Part shown: positions 1 to 7,567 of the stretch, piece after piece | Position numbering within the stretch: the first letter of the stretch is position 1 | Layout of the letters: each line of letters begins with the position of its first letter | NCBI GenBank assembly: GCA_934120675.1 | Contig: CAKOUU010000010.1 | Location: forward strand, 1-60,362 | Direction of reading: 5' to 3' | Length of the DNA: 60,362 nucleotides | Origin: an uncultured Clostridia bacterium | GTDB taxonomy: Bacteria; Bacillota; Clostridia; TANB77; CAG-508 | Notes under the pieces: generated by a model | The model's input: the letters and a program-made list of their open reading frames with translations, nothing else | Databases searched by the model: none | Told to the model about the DNA's origin: nothing | Made by a program: the position numbers and the translations under genes

Positions 1-220
1 AATTTCCATTTAATGTTTCATTTAGTCCCATTGACCCTTGTCCTGTTTCCATTTCTCTTATTTGTTTTATCCAATCTCCTGGCTTTTTTTGGTCTGAACT
101 TTTATACTGTGTGTTTGGATTTGATTGTAATGATGCCTGTGCTTGTCCTACAGGAAGCACTGCAATTGCAAGTAGCATTATTAGTGCTACTATAAATTTT
201 TTCTTTGTTTTTTCTTTCAT
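1..220 (-). CDS. N-terminus of an exported protein (partial)
   Basis: The gene runs off the left edge, so only about 73 N-terminal residues are visible. The start at 220 follows a good ribosome binding site (GGAAAGG at about 228-235). The product begins with a lysine-rich stretch (MKEKTKKK), then a hydrophobic core (FIVALIMLLAIAVLPVG) and a likely signal-peptidase site near AQA, so it is exported or lipid-anchored. The mature part visible is polar (Q/N/S/K-rich). I do not recognise the family. A short secreted or pilin-like protein is possible, but the sequence does not decide it. Confidence 0.6.
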   Translation of the reverse strand, partial: MKEKTKKKFIVALIMLLAIAVLPVGQAQASLQSNPNTQYKSSDQKKPGDWIKQIREMETGQGSMGLNETLNGN

Positions 221-345
221 ATCTTTTTCCTTTCCAAGACTATTGTTTACTTATCGACATTTGTAATTTTAGTCTCTTTTTATTTATATTTTTTAACATT
301 AATAACTAAATTTCTTTTTTTATGCACAATTAATAGACCACAATA

Positions 346-486
346 TTACCCTGTATCCTCATACAAGCGCAGTATTCCCGTCTGGTTATGTATATTCACT
401 ATTTTGTTTTTTTTCAATCCGTTTCTTATTTTGGTAAAGCTCTTGTATGTATATACATCACCAAGTTTTACAGCTAACATTATCAT
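346..486 (-). CDS. Small protein, 46 aa, unknown
   Basis: A short reading frame starts at ATG 486 and ends at TAA 346, with an AAAGGAAAGAG ribosome binding site about ten bases upstream. The peptide is basic and mixed (begins MIMLAVKLGD, ends LRLYEDTG) with no membrane segment. It looks like a compact folded mini-protein. A plausible promoter (TTGCAA, 17 bases, TAAAAT) lies at about 520-550 on the same strand. Codon use is slightly GC-richer than nearby intergenic DNA, which supports coding. Function unknown; I rate it as likely but unproven. Confidence 0.45.
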   Translation of the reverse strand: MIMLAVKLGDVYTYKSFTKIRNGLKKNKIVNIHNQTGILRLYEDTG

Positions 487-827
487 TTGCACTCTTTCCT
501 TTCTTTTGTTTTATTTTATCATATTTTATACTATTATTAATTTTTTTGCAACACTTTTTTTACATTTTGTATAACTAAAAATACAACTTTTTTTATTTTG
601 CATTCTATTAATTTCTTTATGTTTATTATTTTGTTTCTTTGTAAAATTTTCCTGTGTTTTTGTATATGTTTTTGTCATTTTCATAAAATTTTCGATTTGA
701 TTCGACATTTTTCATTTTTTTTGTTGTAATATATTTATAGTAATTTTTTATTGCATTTTTCACATCAATGCAATTCAAATTAAGCTTTAATACTATAAAA
801 TTAAAATGTAGAAAGGATTTTTGTACT
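487..827. other. Intergenic region without a clear gene
   Basis: This AT-rich stretch lies between the divergent small gene at 346-486 and the MutS-I-like gene at 828. It holds the presumed promoters of both. Two overlapping lysine/asparagine-rich reading frames on the minus strand have no ribosome binding site and no recognisable composition, so I do not call them. No repeat or RNA was recognised. Confidence 0.5.
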
Positions 828-1245
828 ATGAGCAAATTATTAGATATGTATACTTCTCTAAAAAAAGAAGATTCAGAAACATTATATTTATTTAAAGTTG
901 GTTTATTTTATAATTTTCTGAATAATGATGCTGTAACAGTATCAAATTTGACAAATTTAAAAATCACAAATTTAAGCCCCACTATTTTAAAATGTGGCTT
1001 TCCACTAAATTCTCTGGATAAGTATGTTAATTTATTTAATTCTTTGAATTTAAAAATAAAGATAATAGATACTGCAAACCACAATACTGCTTACAATATT
1101 CATGATTTTAAACTAAGTAATGAATTTAAAAATTTATGTAAAAAAATTTCTGATATTGATACAGATTTTTTATCAGTCCAAGAGGCTTATTCTTTATTAG
1201 AGGAACTAAAAAGTGATGTGAAAAAATTAGAACAAAATCGGATAA
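828..1245 (+). CDS. Stand-alone MutS domain I-like protein, ends through a CGG +1 shift
   Basis: Start ATG 828 follows GAAAGGA. The ~138-residue product resembles only the N-terminal mismatch-recognition domain of MutS: YLFKVGLFYNF matches the family's FRxGDFYExF, CGFPLNSLDKYVNLF matches the CGVPYH...Y region, and LNLKIKIID matches the VAIxEQ strand. The lever, clamp and ATPase domains are absent, so it cannot act as MutS; its role is unknown. The uninterrupted frame runs on to 1448, through a terminator hairpin and deep into the convergent GNAT gene. At 1239-1241 it contains an in-frame CGG; skipping the C gives GGA then TAA (1243-1245), three bases before the terminator stem. I take this as the real end, by analogy with three other genes here. 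Confidence 0.65.
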
Positions 1246-1247
1246 AA

Positions 1248-1297
1248 GCATCCCAATTATTAAATAATAAAGCTTTTAATAATTGGGATGCTTTTTT
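1248..1297 (+). terminator. Strong bidirectional terminator
   Basis: A perfect 17-bp stem (1248-1264 with 1275-1291) and a 10-base loop are followed by six Ts on the plus strand, with a TTTTA tail on the minus strand. It separates the MutS-I-like gene from the convergent GNAT gene and should stop transcripts from both sides. Confidence 0.9.
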
Positions 1298-1305
1298 ACT
1301 TCTTT

Positions 1306-1929
1306 TTATTTACTTATATCATATTTACTTAAATCTCTTAGCATTTGAAGTAAATATTCCCCTTCATTTTTATTTCTCTCATCTTTCTCCAAATTTCTCT
1401 TTCCAAAGCATACAAAACCATTACTTTCATAAAATTCCTCTAATTTAGTTTTGTCTTCGCATTCCAGAAAAACAAATCTTCCACCAAGTAATTCTTGTGC
1501 CTCTTTTATCTTATCACAAGCTAATTTTAATAGAATATCTCCGCTAATTAGATTATTATAGCCATTATAATAATTTTTTCCAAGCTGTCCTATTAATGGC
1601 AAAGCAATATTGTAACATTTGCTATCTTTATCATATACTGCAAATTTTAGCAATCTTTTTCTTTTTGTTTCACTTAATTTTACTTTTTTTATATTTGTAA
1701 CTTTATTAGTTATAGCAAAATATCCAACAATAACATCATTATCTTTATATTGACTCATCACAATATAAGTTCTGGATATATCTTGTTTTGAGAACTCAAT
1801 TGCTTTTTCTTTTAAAAAGTATTCAACATCTTGATTTAATTCACATTTATATTCTCCAAGTATTTCTTTTGTTCTTTTCTCTCCTAAATTATTGTAAATA
1901 TCCTTTAAATTAATTATTTTATATCCCAT
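1306..1929 (-). CDS. GNAT-family acetyltransferase, toxin-like partner
   Basis: This 207-residue protein has the features of a GCN5-related acetyltransferase: an extended beta-sheet segment with VGYFAITNK, a LIGQLGKNY segment where acetyl-CoA would bind, and a C-terminal strand-helix (FVFLECEDK, then FYESNGFVCFGKR). It follows the small gene 1933-2106 with three bases between stop and start, so the two are translated together. Small protein plus GNAT pairs of this design recur in Firmicutes and resemble GNAT toxin-antitoxin modules (TacT/AtaT type), whose toxins acetylate aminoacyl-tRNA. Toxicity here is inferred from arrangement only; an ordinary acetyltransferase is the alternative. Confidence 0.7.
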   Translation of the reverse strand: MGYKIINLKDIYNNLGEKRTKEILGEYKCELNQDVEYFLKEKAIEFSKQDISRTYIVMSQYKDNDVIVGYFAITNKVTNIKKVKLSETKRKRLLKFAVYDKDSKCYNIALPLIGQLGKNYYNGYNNLISGDILLKLACDKIKEAQELLGGRFVFLECEDKTKLEEFYESNGFVCFGKRNLEKDERNKNEGEYLLQMLRDLSKYDISK

Positions 1930-1932
1930 ATT

Positions 1933-2106
1933 TTATTTGCTAAATATTTTCCTTATTCTTTCCTTATCTGTTATGTCTTCCACCATTTTATTAATTTTTA
2001 CTTTTTTTGCCTTTTTGTTTTCTGCATTTTCCAAAGCATTAATAAAATTCTCAGCCGACTTTTTGTCTTTAATAATTATTTCTTTTAAAAAACTTTTTGT
2101 TGCCAT
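1933..2106 (-). CDS. Small antitoxin-like protein
   Basis: The product is a 57-residue charged protein beginning MATKSFLKEI, with a helix-forming centre rich in A, E, N and K. I chose ATG 2106 because GGAG lies about nine bases upstream; the ATG at 2115 touches that site. It is the first gene of a two-gene operon with the GNAT protein. The order (small protein first, enzyme second, near-overlap) is typical of toxin-antitoxin pairs. It has no obvious ribbon-helix-helix motif, so DNA binding is uncertain. Confidence 0.6.
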   Translation of the reverse strand: MATKSFLKEIIIKDKKSAENFINALENAENKKAKKVKINKMVEDITDKERIRKIFSK

Positions 2107-2260
2107 TTTCATCATCTCCTACTATATTATATGTGATACTTACAATATTATAACATCTTTTTATGTAAATTTCAATAACCGATTTTCTTTTTAATTACAT
2201 TAATAATTTTAACACACCAAAGAAAATTGTCAATACTTTTTTACTTATACTTAAATATTT

Positions 2261-3064
2261 TTATACATATTTTTCAATTTTTACAACAGTTCTTCCGCTT
2301 CTTGTATTTCCACCAAATTCCTTAACAACAAATCTTCCTTTTCCTCTTATTGTTATAACATCTCCTGGTTTTACTTGTTTAGAAGCCTTAGTTTCATTTT
2401 GACCATTAATAAAAACTCTTTCACTATCGATAATTTGAACTGCTTTACTTCTAGAAGTTCTTGCCAAATCTGAAACAAAATTATCAAGTCTAAAAGATGG
2501 AACAATTATATTCAATTCCTCAACTTTTATTTCTTGCTCTTTTAAGTCTTGCAACTCTGTGATTTCTATTTTTGCATTTTCAAATCTTGTTAATGTTCCT
2601 AATTCTTGTTTTAAAGTTACCGCTGATTCTTCTTTTACTAAAATATCTGCTCCATCATCAGAAACAAGTATGTCTCCCACTTTTTCCCTTTTCATTCCAA
2701 GTTTTACAATTCCGCCTAAATAATTTCTATGTGTATATTTTCCTTTTTCTTCGTCTCCAAGTGAAATTCTTATAACCTTGATTATTTTTGAGTAATTTTT
2801 TTCAACCATATTCATATTGTATTTTTCGGGATATATTATAAGTATTTTTCTTTCTGCATTTTCAAAACCACCATATAATACATAATTTTCAAATTCTATT
2901 TTTTTCATAAATGTTTTTACTAATGCTACTTGATACATATCTAAGAAATCTGTATATTCTAATTTTTCTCTTTGCCTTGAAAATTCTATTTTATCTAATA
3001 TTTGTGCAAGTAATATTTTGTCTTCTTGCTTTTTATAGTCACTTAATATTTTTTGTTTATCCAT
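2261..3064 (-). CDS. ylmH: S4-domain RNA-binding protein, YlmH-like
   Basis: A 267-residue protein with an N-terminal helical domain, a central alpha/beta domain (ENYVLYGGFENAERKILII) and a C-terminal S4 RNA-binding domain (from RLDNFVSDLARTSRSKAVQ to the end). This is the YlmH layout; YlmH homologues bind stalled 50S ribosome-peptidyl-tRNA complexes in rescue and quality control. The start at 3064 has AGAGGGAG just upstream; the frame extends further only into the 3' end of dxs. It lies 17 bases downstream of dxs and is probably co-transcribed with it. A ribosome-rescue factor is of interest given the CGG stalls proposed in this window, but no direct link is shown. Confidence 0.85.
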   Translation of the reverse strand: MDKQKILSDYKKQEDKILLAQILDKIEFSRQREKLEYTDFLDMYQVALVKTFMKKIEFENYVLYGGFENAERKILIIYPEKYNMNMVEKNYSKIIKVIRISLGDEEKGKYTHRNYLGGIVKLGMKREKVGDILVSDDGADILVKEESAVTLKQELGTLTRFENAKIEITELQDLKEQEIKVEELNIIVPSFRLDNFVSDLARTSRSKAVQIIDSERVFINGQNETKASKQVKPGDVITIRGKGRFVVKEFGGNTRSGRTVVKIEKYV

Positions 3065-3081
3065 TTTCTCCCTCTCTATTT

Positions 3082-4935
3082 TTAAATTTTGATGTCTCTT
3101 TTGGAACCGATGTCGCAAACAGAACCGTCCCCAAAACGACATTTCCATTCTGTGCCTTGTTTTAAAAATTCGTCCGGCCACGCCTGTTTTTCAAACTTAA
3201 TATCTTGTAAATTATTCTCTACAATTAATTCTTCAACTGCTGTTCCAAGTCCATTAATTTTTGTGCCATCTTCTATTGTTATTACATTTTTGGTTTTTTC
3301 TATTGATTTTTTTATTGTTTCTTCATCCAGTGGTTTCAAAAATCTTGCATTTATAACATCTGCTTCAATTCCATTTTCTTTGAACTTATCAGCGATTTTC
3401 ATTGCATCTGCCACTCTTTTTCCTATTGCAATAATGCTTACATCTTGTCCTTCTCTTAAAATTTCTGCTTTTCCAAGTTCTATTTTTTGATGTATTTCAA
3501 ATTGTATATTTTCATCTTGCCCACCTCTTGGATATCTTATAACAACTGGTTTATTTAATTTTACTGCAAATTCCATCATATCTTCTAATTCTTTAAAATC
3601 TTTTGGGGCCATTATTGTCAAATTTGGTACAAGTCTGAAAAATGCCATATCTAATGTGCCTTGATGTGTTTCTCCATCTGCCCCTACAGCTCCTGCTCTA
3701 TCTACACACATTATAACAGGTAAATTTTGCATTGCTATATCATGTATAACTTGGTCATATGCTCTTTGATAAAATGATGAGTAAATTGGTACAAATGGTA
3801 TCATCCCATCTATTGCCATTCCTGCTGCCATTGTCAATGCATGTTGTTCTGCAATTCCTATATCAAAAAATCTTGTTGGAAATTCTTTAGCAAATTTTGC
3901 AAGTCCTGTTCCATCTTTCATAGATGCTGTAACTGCTACTATTCTTTTATCATTTTTTGCTAGTTCTATTAATTTTTCACCAAATACTTTTGAATAGTCT
4001 GCTTTCTTTTCTTTTTTAGGTTTCCCTGTTTCAATATTAAATGGTCCTGTTGCGTGAAACTTATCTGGATTTTCCTCTGCTATTTTATATCCTTTGCCTT
4101 TTTTTGTTAGCACATGTATTAGTACTGGTCCTGTTACTTGTTTACTAAGTTTCATTATATTTTCTAATTGTTCTATATCATGTCCATCAACTGGTCCTAA
4201 GTATGTAAAGCCAATGTCTTCAAAAAACATTTTTGGTATTATCAATTGTTTTATACTTCTTTTGACTCTTTGAACTACCTTAACAGTTGGTTTTCCGATA
4301 ACTGGTATTTTGCTAATTATTTTTTTACCTGATAAATTTGATTTTGTATATAATTTTTTTGTTCTTAATTTACTTAAAAACATATTTAGTCCACCAATAT
4401 TTTTAGAAATACTCATTTCGTTGTCATTTAATATTACTGTCATATGTGTTTTACTAAAACCTACATCATTTAATGCTTCTAATGCCATTCCACCTGTTAA
4501 AGCTCCATCGCCTATTACTGCAATTACTTGATTATTTTCGCCTTTTAAGTCTCTTGCTCTGGCCATTCCTAATGCTGCTGATATTGATGTACTACTGTGC
4601 CCAGTATTAAAACTATCATATTCTGATTCACTTGTTTTTGGAAATCCTGCCAATCCATCTAGTTTTCTTAGTGTTTTGAATTGTTCTCTTCTTCCTGTTA
4701 TTATTTTGTGTGTATATGCTTGATGTCCAACATCCCATACTATTTTGTCTTTTGGTGTATTGAATACGCTGTGCATTGCTAGTGTTAATTCAACAACACC
4801 CAAATTTGATGCTAGATGTCCTCCATTTTCTGATACTACTTCTAATATATATTTTCTTAGTTCTTCTGCTAACTGCTTTTTTTCTTCTATATTTAATTTT
4901 TTTACGTCTTCTGGTGAATTTATTTTTTCTAACAT
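3082..4935 (-). CDS. dxs: 1-deoxy-D-xylulose-5-phosphate synthase, altered C-terminus
   Basis: Dxs joins pyruvate and glyceraldehyde 3-phosphate to start the MEP isoprenoid pathway, using thiamine diphosphate. The 617-residue product has the ThDP motif (GDGALTGGM followed by N at LNDNE), the transketolase central domain with AEQHALTMAAGMA, and the C-terminal transketolase domain. The body is normal up to PDEFLKQGT. The last ~22 residues (EWKCRFGDGSV...) are encoded by a GGGGACGG-type repeat hairpin and do not look like a Dxs tail, so the element seems to have landed in the gene end and supplied a new stop. ylmH follows 17 bases downstream. Confidence 0.95.
   Translation of the reverse strand: MLEKINSPEDVKKLNIEEKKQLAEELRKYILEVVSENGGHLASNLGVVELTLAMHSVFNTPKDKIVWDVGHQAYTHKIITGRREQFKTLRKLDGLAGFPKTSESEYDSFNTGHSSTSISAALGMARARDLKGENNQVIAVIGDGALTGGMALEALNDVGFSKTHMTVILNDNEMSISKNIGGLNMFLSKLRTKKLYTKSNLSGKKIISKIPVIGKPTVKVVQRVKRSIKQLIIPKMFFEDIGFTYLGPVDGHDIEQLENIMKLSKQVTGPVLIHVLTKKGKGYKIAEENPDKFHATGPFNIETGKPKKEKKADYSKVFGEKLIELAKNDKRIVAVTASMKDGTGLAKFAKEFPTRFFDIGIAEQHALTMAAGMAIDGMIPFVPIYSSFYQRAYDQVIHDIAMQNLPVIMCVDRAGAVGADGETHQGTLDMAFFRLVPNLTIMAPKDFKELEDMMEFAVKLNKPVVIRYPRGGQDENIQFEIHQKIELGKAEILREGQDVSIIAIGKRVADAMKIADKFKENGIEADVINARFLKPLDEETIKKSIEKTKNVITIEDGTKINGLGTAVEELIVENNLQDIKFEKQAWPDEFLKQGTEWKCRFGDGSVCDIGSKRDIKI
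3111..3141 (-). repeat. GGGGACGG-core hairpin inside dxs 3' end
   Basis: On the minus strand the sequence reads TGTCG, then TTTTGGGGACGGTTCTG, TTTG and CGACA, so five-base complementary arms flank a GGGGACGGTTCT core. This is the same architecture as the elements near 12.6, 15.5, 28.3 and 33.4 kb, but this copy lies inside a coding sequence. It is read through as part of the last residues of Dxs. Confidence 0.75.
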
Positions 4936-5028
4936 TTGTGTATCTCCTACCTTTGTTTTTCAGTAGTTATATTCTATCACATTTTTTTGTGTTTTTCTAT
5001 TGTATTTTGTAAATTTTTGTTTTAAAAT

Positions 5029-5110
5029 ATATATGTATGTTACAGTTCAGTAGGGAAAATCCTTGAAATACCTGTGAATGATATTTTTCATAACTGTAAC
5101 ATATGTATAT
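5029..5110 (+). promoter_or_regulatory. Foldable three-way-junction leader upstream of the VWA gene
   Basis: Two 19-base arms (5029-5047 and 5092-5110) pair along their full length as RNA, with two G-U wobbles. The 44-base interior can form two further hairpins: AGG/CCT with flanking CA/TG, and ATGA/TCAT. The outer stem ends just before the ribosome binding site (AAAGGAG at about 5117-5123), the place for a translational switch. It does not match the core motifs I know for c-di-GMP, purine, TPP or preQ1 riboswitches. A protein-binding DNA palindrome is the alternative. Confidence 0.45.
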
Positions 5111-5133
5111 TAAAAAAAAGGAGAAATGTTCAA

Positions 5134-6486
5134 ATGAAAAAAACAAAAATTTTATTAACACTATTTTTACTAATTACATTAATTGCAACAATATCAAGTG
5201 CTGCATATAAAGATGTAACAATGTCAGTTGTAGCTGAACCAACTGCAACAATTAATTTTGGTACAGGCTCAACTGTAGAAAGAAGCGTAATTTCAAAAGA
5301 TTTACAAAACAAGGAAATAACTTTACAATTAAAGGTAACAAATAATGAAGCAAATTTAAAACCAACTGGTGAATTGATGCTTGTTATTGATAACTCACAA
5401 AGTATGTCTGCAAAAATAACAGCTAATCAATCAAGAGAAGAACTAGTTTTAGAATCAGCCAAAACATTAATAACAAATTTATTAAAGGACAATTCTGGAT
5501 TAAAAATTGGTGTTGTTAGCTTTTCAACAAATAGTGATATAACAAAGGAAGGGACTTCAGAGGATGCAAAACTGATTTCTAATTTAACAAATGATTCTAG
5601 TAAATTAAACACTGCTATTTCAAACATTCAATCTGATGGTCCAAGAACAAATTTACAAGCTGGAATTAGTTTGGCAAAATCTCAATTTACTGATAAAACA
5701 GACAAAGCTCATAAATATATAATTGTTTTAACTGACGGTGTTCCAAATGTTGCAATTGATTATGATAAAAATTATTATTCTGATGATGTAATTTCAAAGA
5801 CTAAATCAGAATTGCAATCACTTTCTGGTATTGCTGATAATATTTATATAATGCTTACTGGTATTAAAGATGGAGATTTAGTAGCATCACCTTCAACAAA
5901 AACATTTAATCAAATTATAGAATCTGTTTTTGGTACAGAGGAAAAATCTACTATTGGAAACTTCTATTATATTGCTGATGATAAAATAGCTGATACAATT
6001 TCAACTATATATAAGTCTTTATTACCTACTTCTACATCACTTAATAATATTATTGTGAAAGATTATTTTACAGATGAAATAGTTAAAAACTTTGATTTTT
6101 CTTATGTAAAAAATCCTAATTTTGGAACAATATCATCAAAGATTGATACTACAACAAATTCTATAACTTGGACTATTCCAGAATTAAAATCTGGTGAGAC
6201 GGCTATTGTTCAATATAAATTAAAATTAAAAGAGAATTTTGATGAAAATATTATAAACAAAGTTTTAAATACAAATCGCAAACTTGATGTAACTTATACT
6301 GATTCTTCAAATACAACAAATACAAAAAGCTCTGATATAACTCCTAAAGTTAAACTTACAGAGAACTTACCTACTGAATTACCTAAAGCTGGTACAACTA
6401 TTTTCTTTGGTGTTATGGGAATTGTAGTAGTAATCGCAATTGCTTTTGGTTTTAAATATATTTTAGTAAAAAATAGTATGAAATAA
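5134..6486 (+). CDS. VWA-domain surface protein with C-terminal anchor
   Basis: The 450-residue product starts at ATG 5134 after AAAGGAGAAATG; an upstream ATG at 5074 lacks a site. It has a signal peptide (MKKTKILLTLFLLITLIATISSA), a von Willebrand factor A domain with an intact MIDAS signature (DNSQS, later TDG), then a beta-rich domain of the DUF11/isopeptide type (SGETAIVQYKLKL). It ends with LPKAGT, a hydrophobic helix and a short basic tail. LPKAGT followed by a membrane segment resembles a sortase signal, so wall attachment is likely. No sortase gene is in the window. An adhesin or matrix-binding role is inferred from the fold. Confidence 0.85.
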   Translation: MKKTKILLTLFLLITLIATISSAAYKDVTMSVVAEPTATINFGTGSTVERSVISKDLQNKEITLQLKVTNNEANLKPTGELMLVIDNSQSMSAKITANQSREELVLESAKTLITNLLKDNSGLKIGVVSFSTNSDITKEGTSEDAKLISNLTNDSSKLNTAISNIQSDGPRTNLQAGISLAKSQFTDKTDKAHKYIIVLTDGVPNVAIDYDKNYYSDDVISKTKSELQSLSGIADNIYIMLTGIKDGDLVASPSTKTFNQIIESVFGTEEKSTIGNFYYIADDKIADTISTIYKSLLPTSTSLNNIIVKDYFTDEIVKNFDFSYVKNPNFGTISSKIDTTTNSITWTIPELKSGETAIVQYKLKLKENFDENIINKVLNTNRKLDVTYTDSSNTTNTKSSDITPKVKLTENLPTELPKAGTTIFFGVMGIVVVIAIAFGFKYILVKNSMK

Positions 6487-6493
6487 TAAAAAG

Positions 6494-6528
6494 CTCTATA
6501 GTTTAAATACTATAGAGTTCTTTTTTTA
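6494..6528 (+). terminator. Terminator of the VWA gene
   Basis: A 9-bp perfect stem (CTCTATAGT, 6494-6502, with ACTATAGAG, 6509-6517) is followed by a run of Ts starting three bases later. It lies eight bases after the VWA stop codon. Confidence 0.9.
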
Positions 6529-6531
6529 TTA

Positions 6532-6602
6532 TAACACCTAAATTATAAAGAGTCGTTTGTTTATATTGTAACACCTAAATAATAAAGAGTAGTTTATTTA
6601 TA
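6532..6602. repeat. Two tandem 34-base direct repeats
   Basis: Units 6532-6565 and 6569-6602 both begin TAACACCTAAAT and contain AAAGAGT; they differ at a few positions. The second unit carries the left arm (AAAGAGTAGTTT, 6584-6595) of the uppP terminator, whose right arm is 6606-6617. The duplication may reflect slippage next to the convergent terminators. Confidence 0.7.
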
Positions 6603-6617
6603 CCAAAACTACTCTTT
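6584..6617 (-). terminator. Terminator hairpin of uppP
   Basis: A perfect 12-bp stem (6584-6595 with 6606-6617) lies just downstream of the uppP stop on the minus strand. The tail is A/T-mixed rather than pure T, so strength is uncertain. Confidence 0.6.
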
Positions 6618-6635
6618 AAATTATTATATATTTTT

Positions 6636-7469
6636 TTAAAGTCTTGAAATACATAATCCAATTACAAATAATCCTAAGATTACTCTATAAATAGCAAAAA
6701 CTTTAAAGCTACCTTTTTGTAGATAATTAAGTAAAAATTTAATTACCAAAACACCAACTATAAAACTTGCAAATATTCCAATAAAAAATGCTGGACTAAA
6801 TACAAAGTCTTTTAAATCAACTAATGCTGCTGCTGCAACAACTGGTGTTGATAATAAGAATGAATATTTTGCAACAGATTCTCTTTTTAAGCCCATTCCT
6901 CTACCAACTGTCATTGTAATTCCTGATCTTGATACTCCTGGGAATGCTGCTGCAATTGCTTGTGACATTGCTATCCAAAGTGATTGTTTTAGAGTTATAT
7001 CTTTATATTCTATTTCAGATTTTGCTTTTTTATCAACAATATATAAGATTATACCCATTACAATTAATGCAATTGCTATCATAAACATTTCTACCATTTT
7101 TTCTTCTATGCTAAATGTTGTTGCTAATTTTTCCATTATTTTTTCTGAAAGTTTATCTAATACCAAACATAAAATTCCTGTTGGAATTGTTGATATTACT
7201 ATGTACCAAAAGATTTTTCCATCTGTTGATTTTTTCTTTTTAACAACTTGGTTATATCCTCCTTTTATTAGATTTACCCAGTCTTTAAAGAAAAATAGAA
7301 CTATTGCAAATAGTGTTCCTATATGTAATGCCACATCAAATGATGGGCTTATTTCGTTCCATCCACATATCCATGGAAATAAGTTTAAATGTGCTGAGCT
7401 TGATATTGGTAATAATTCTGTTAGTCCTTGAACTATTCCTAAAATTAGTGCTTGTAAAATTTCGTTCAT
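6636..7469 (-). CDS. uppP: Undecaprenyl-diphosphatase
   Basis: The 277-residue integral membrane protein removes a phosphate from undecaprenyl pyrophosphate, recycling the lipid carrier for peptidoglycan and polysaccharide synthesis. Both family signatures are present: ELLPISSSAHL near residue 18 and PGVSRSGITM near residue 178, which together form the active site. About eight hydrophobic helices are visible and length is normal for UppP/BacA. It is a single gene between convergent terminators and dpaA. Homologues also affect bacitracin resistance. Confidence 0.95.
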   Translation of the reverse strand: MNEILQALILGIVQGLTELLPISSSAHLNLFPWICGWNEISPSFDVALHIGTLFAIVLFFFKDWVNLIKGGYNQVVKKKKSTDGKIFWYIVISTIPTGILCLVLDKLSEKIMEKLATTFSIEEKMVEMFMIAIALIVMGIILYIVDKKAKSEIEYKDITLKQSLWIAMSQAIAAAFPGVSRSGITMTVGRGMGLKRESVAKYSFLLSTPVVAAAALVDLKDFVFSPAFFIGIFASFIVGVLVIKFLLNYLQKGSFKVFAIYRVILGLFVIGLCISRL

Positions 7470-7567
7470 TTTCTGTTCCTCTCTTTCGTTTTTTTGTTAT
7501 AATTAAATCATTGTTCTTATTTAACAGAAAGATAATTTCTAACTGTAATAAGATTTTTTAATTATAA

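Noticed and set aside
526..835. Two overlapping lysine/asparagine-rich reading frames on the minus strand
   Set aside because: No ribosome binding site, low-complexity composition typical of AT-rich intergenic DNA, and they overlap each other and the start of the gene at 828.
1246..1448. C-terminal extension of the MutS-I-like protein through the terminator
   Set aside because: It would translate a 17-bp terminator stem and the antisense of the GNAT gene; a stop right before the stem is far more likely.
5029..5110. Cyclic-di-GMP or purine riboswitch
   Set aside because: The fold is a three-way junction but the conserved core bases of those classes are missing.
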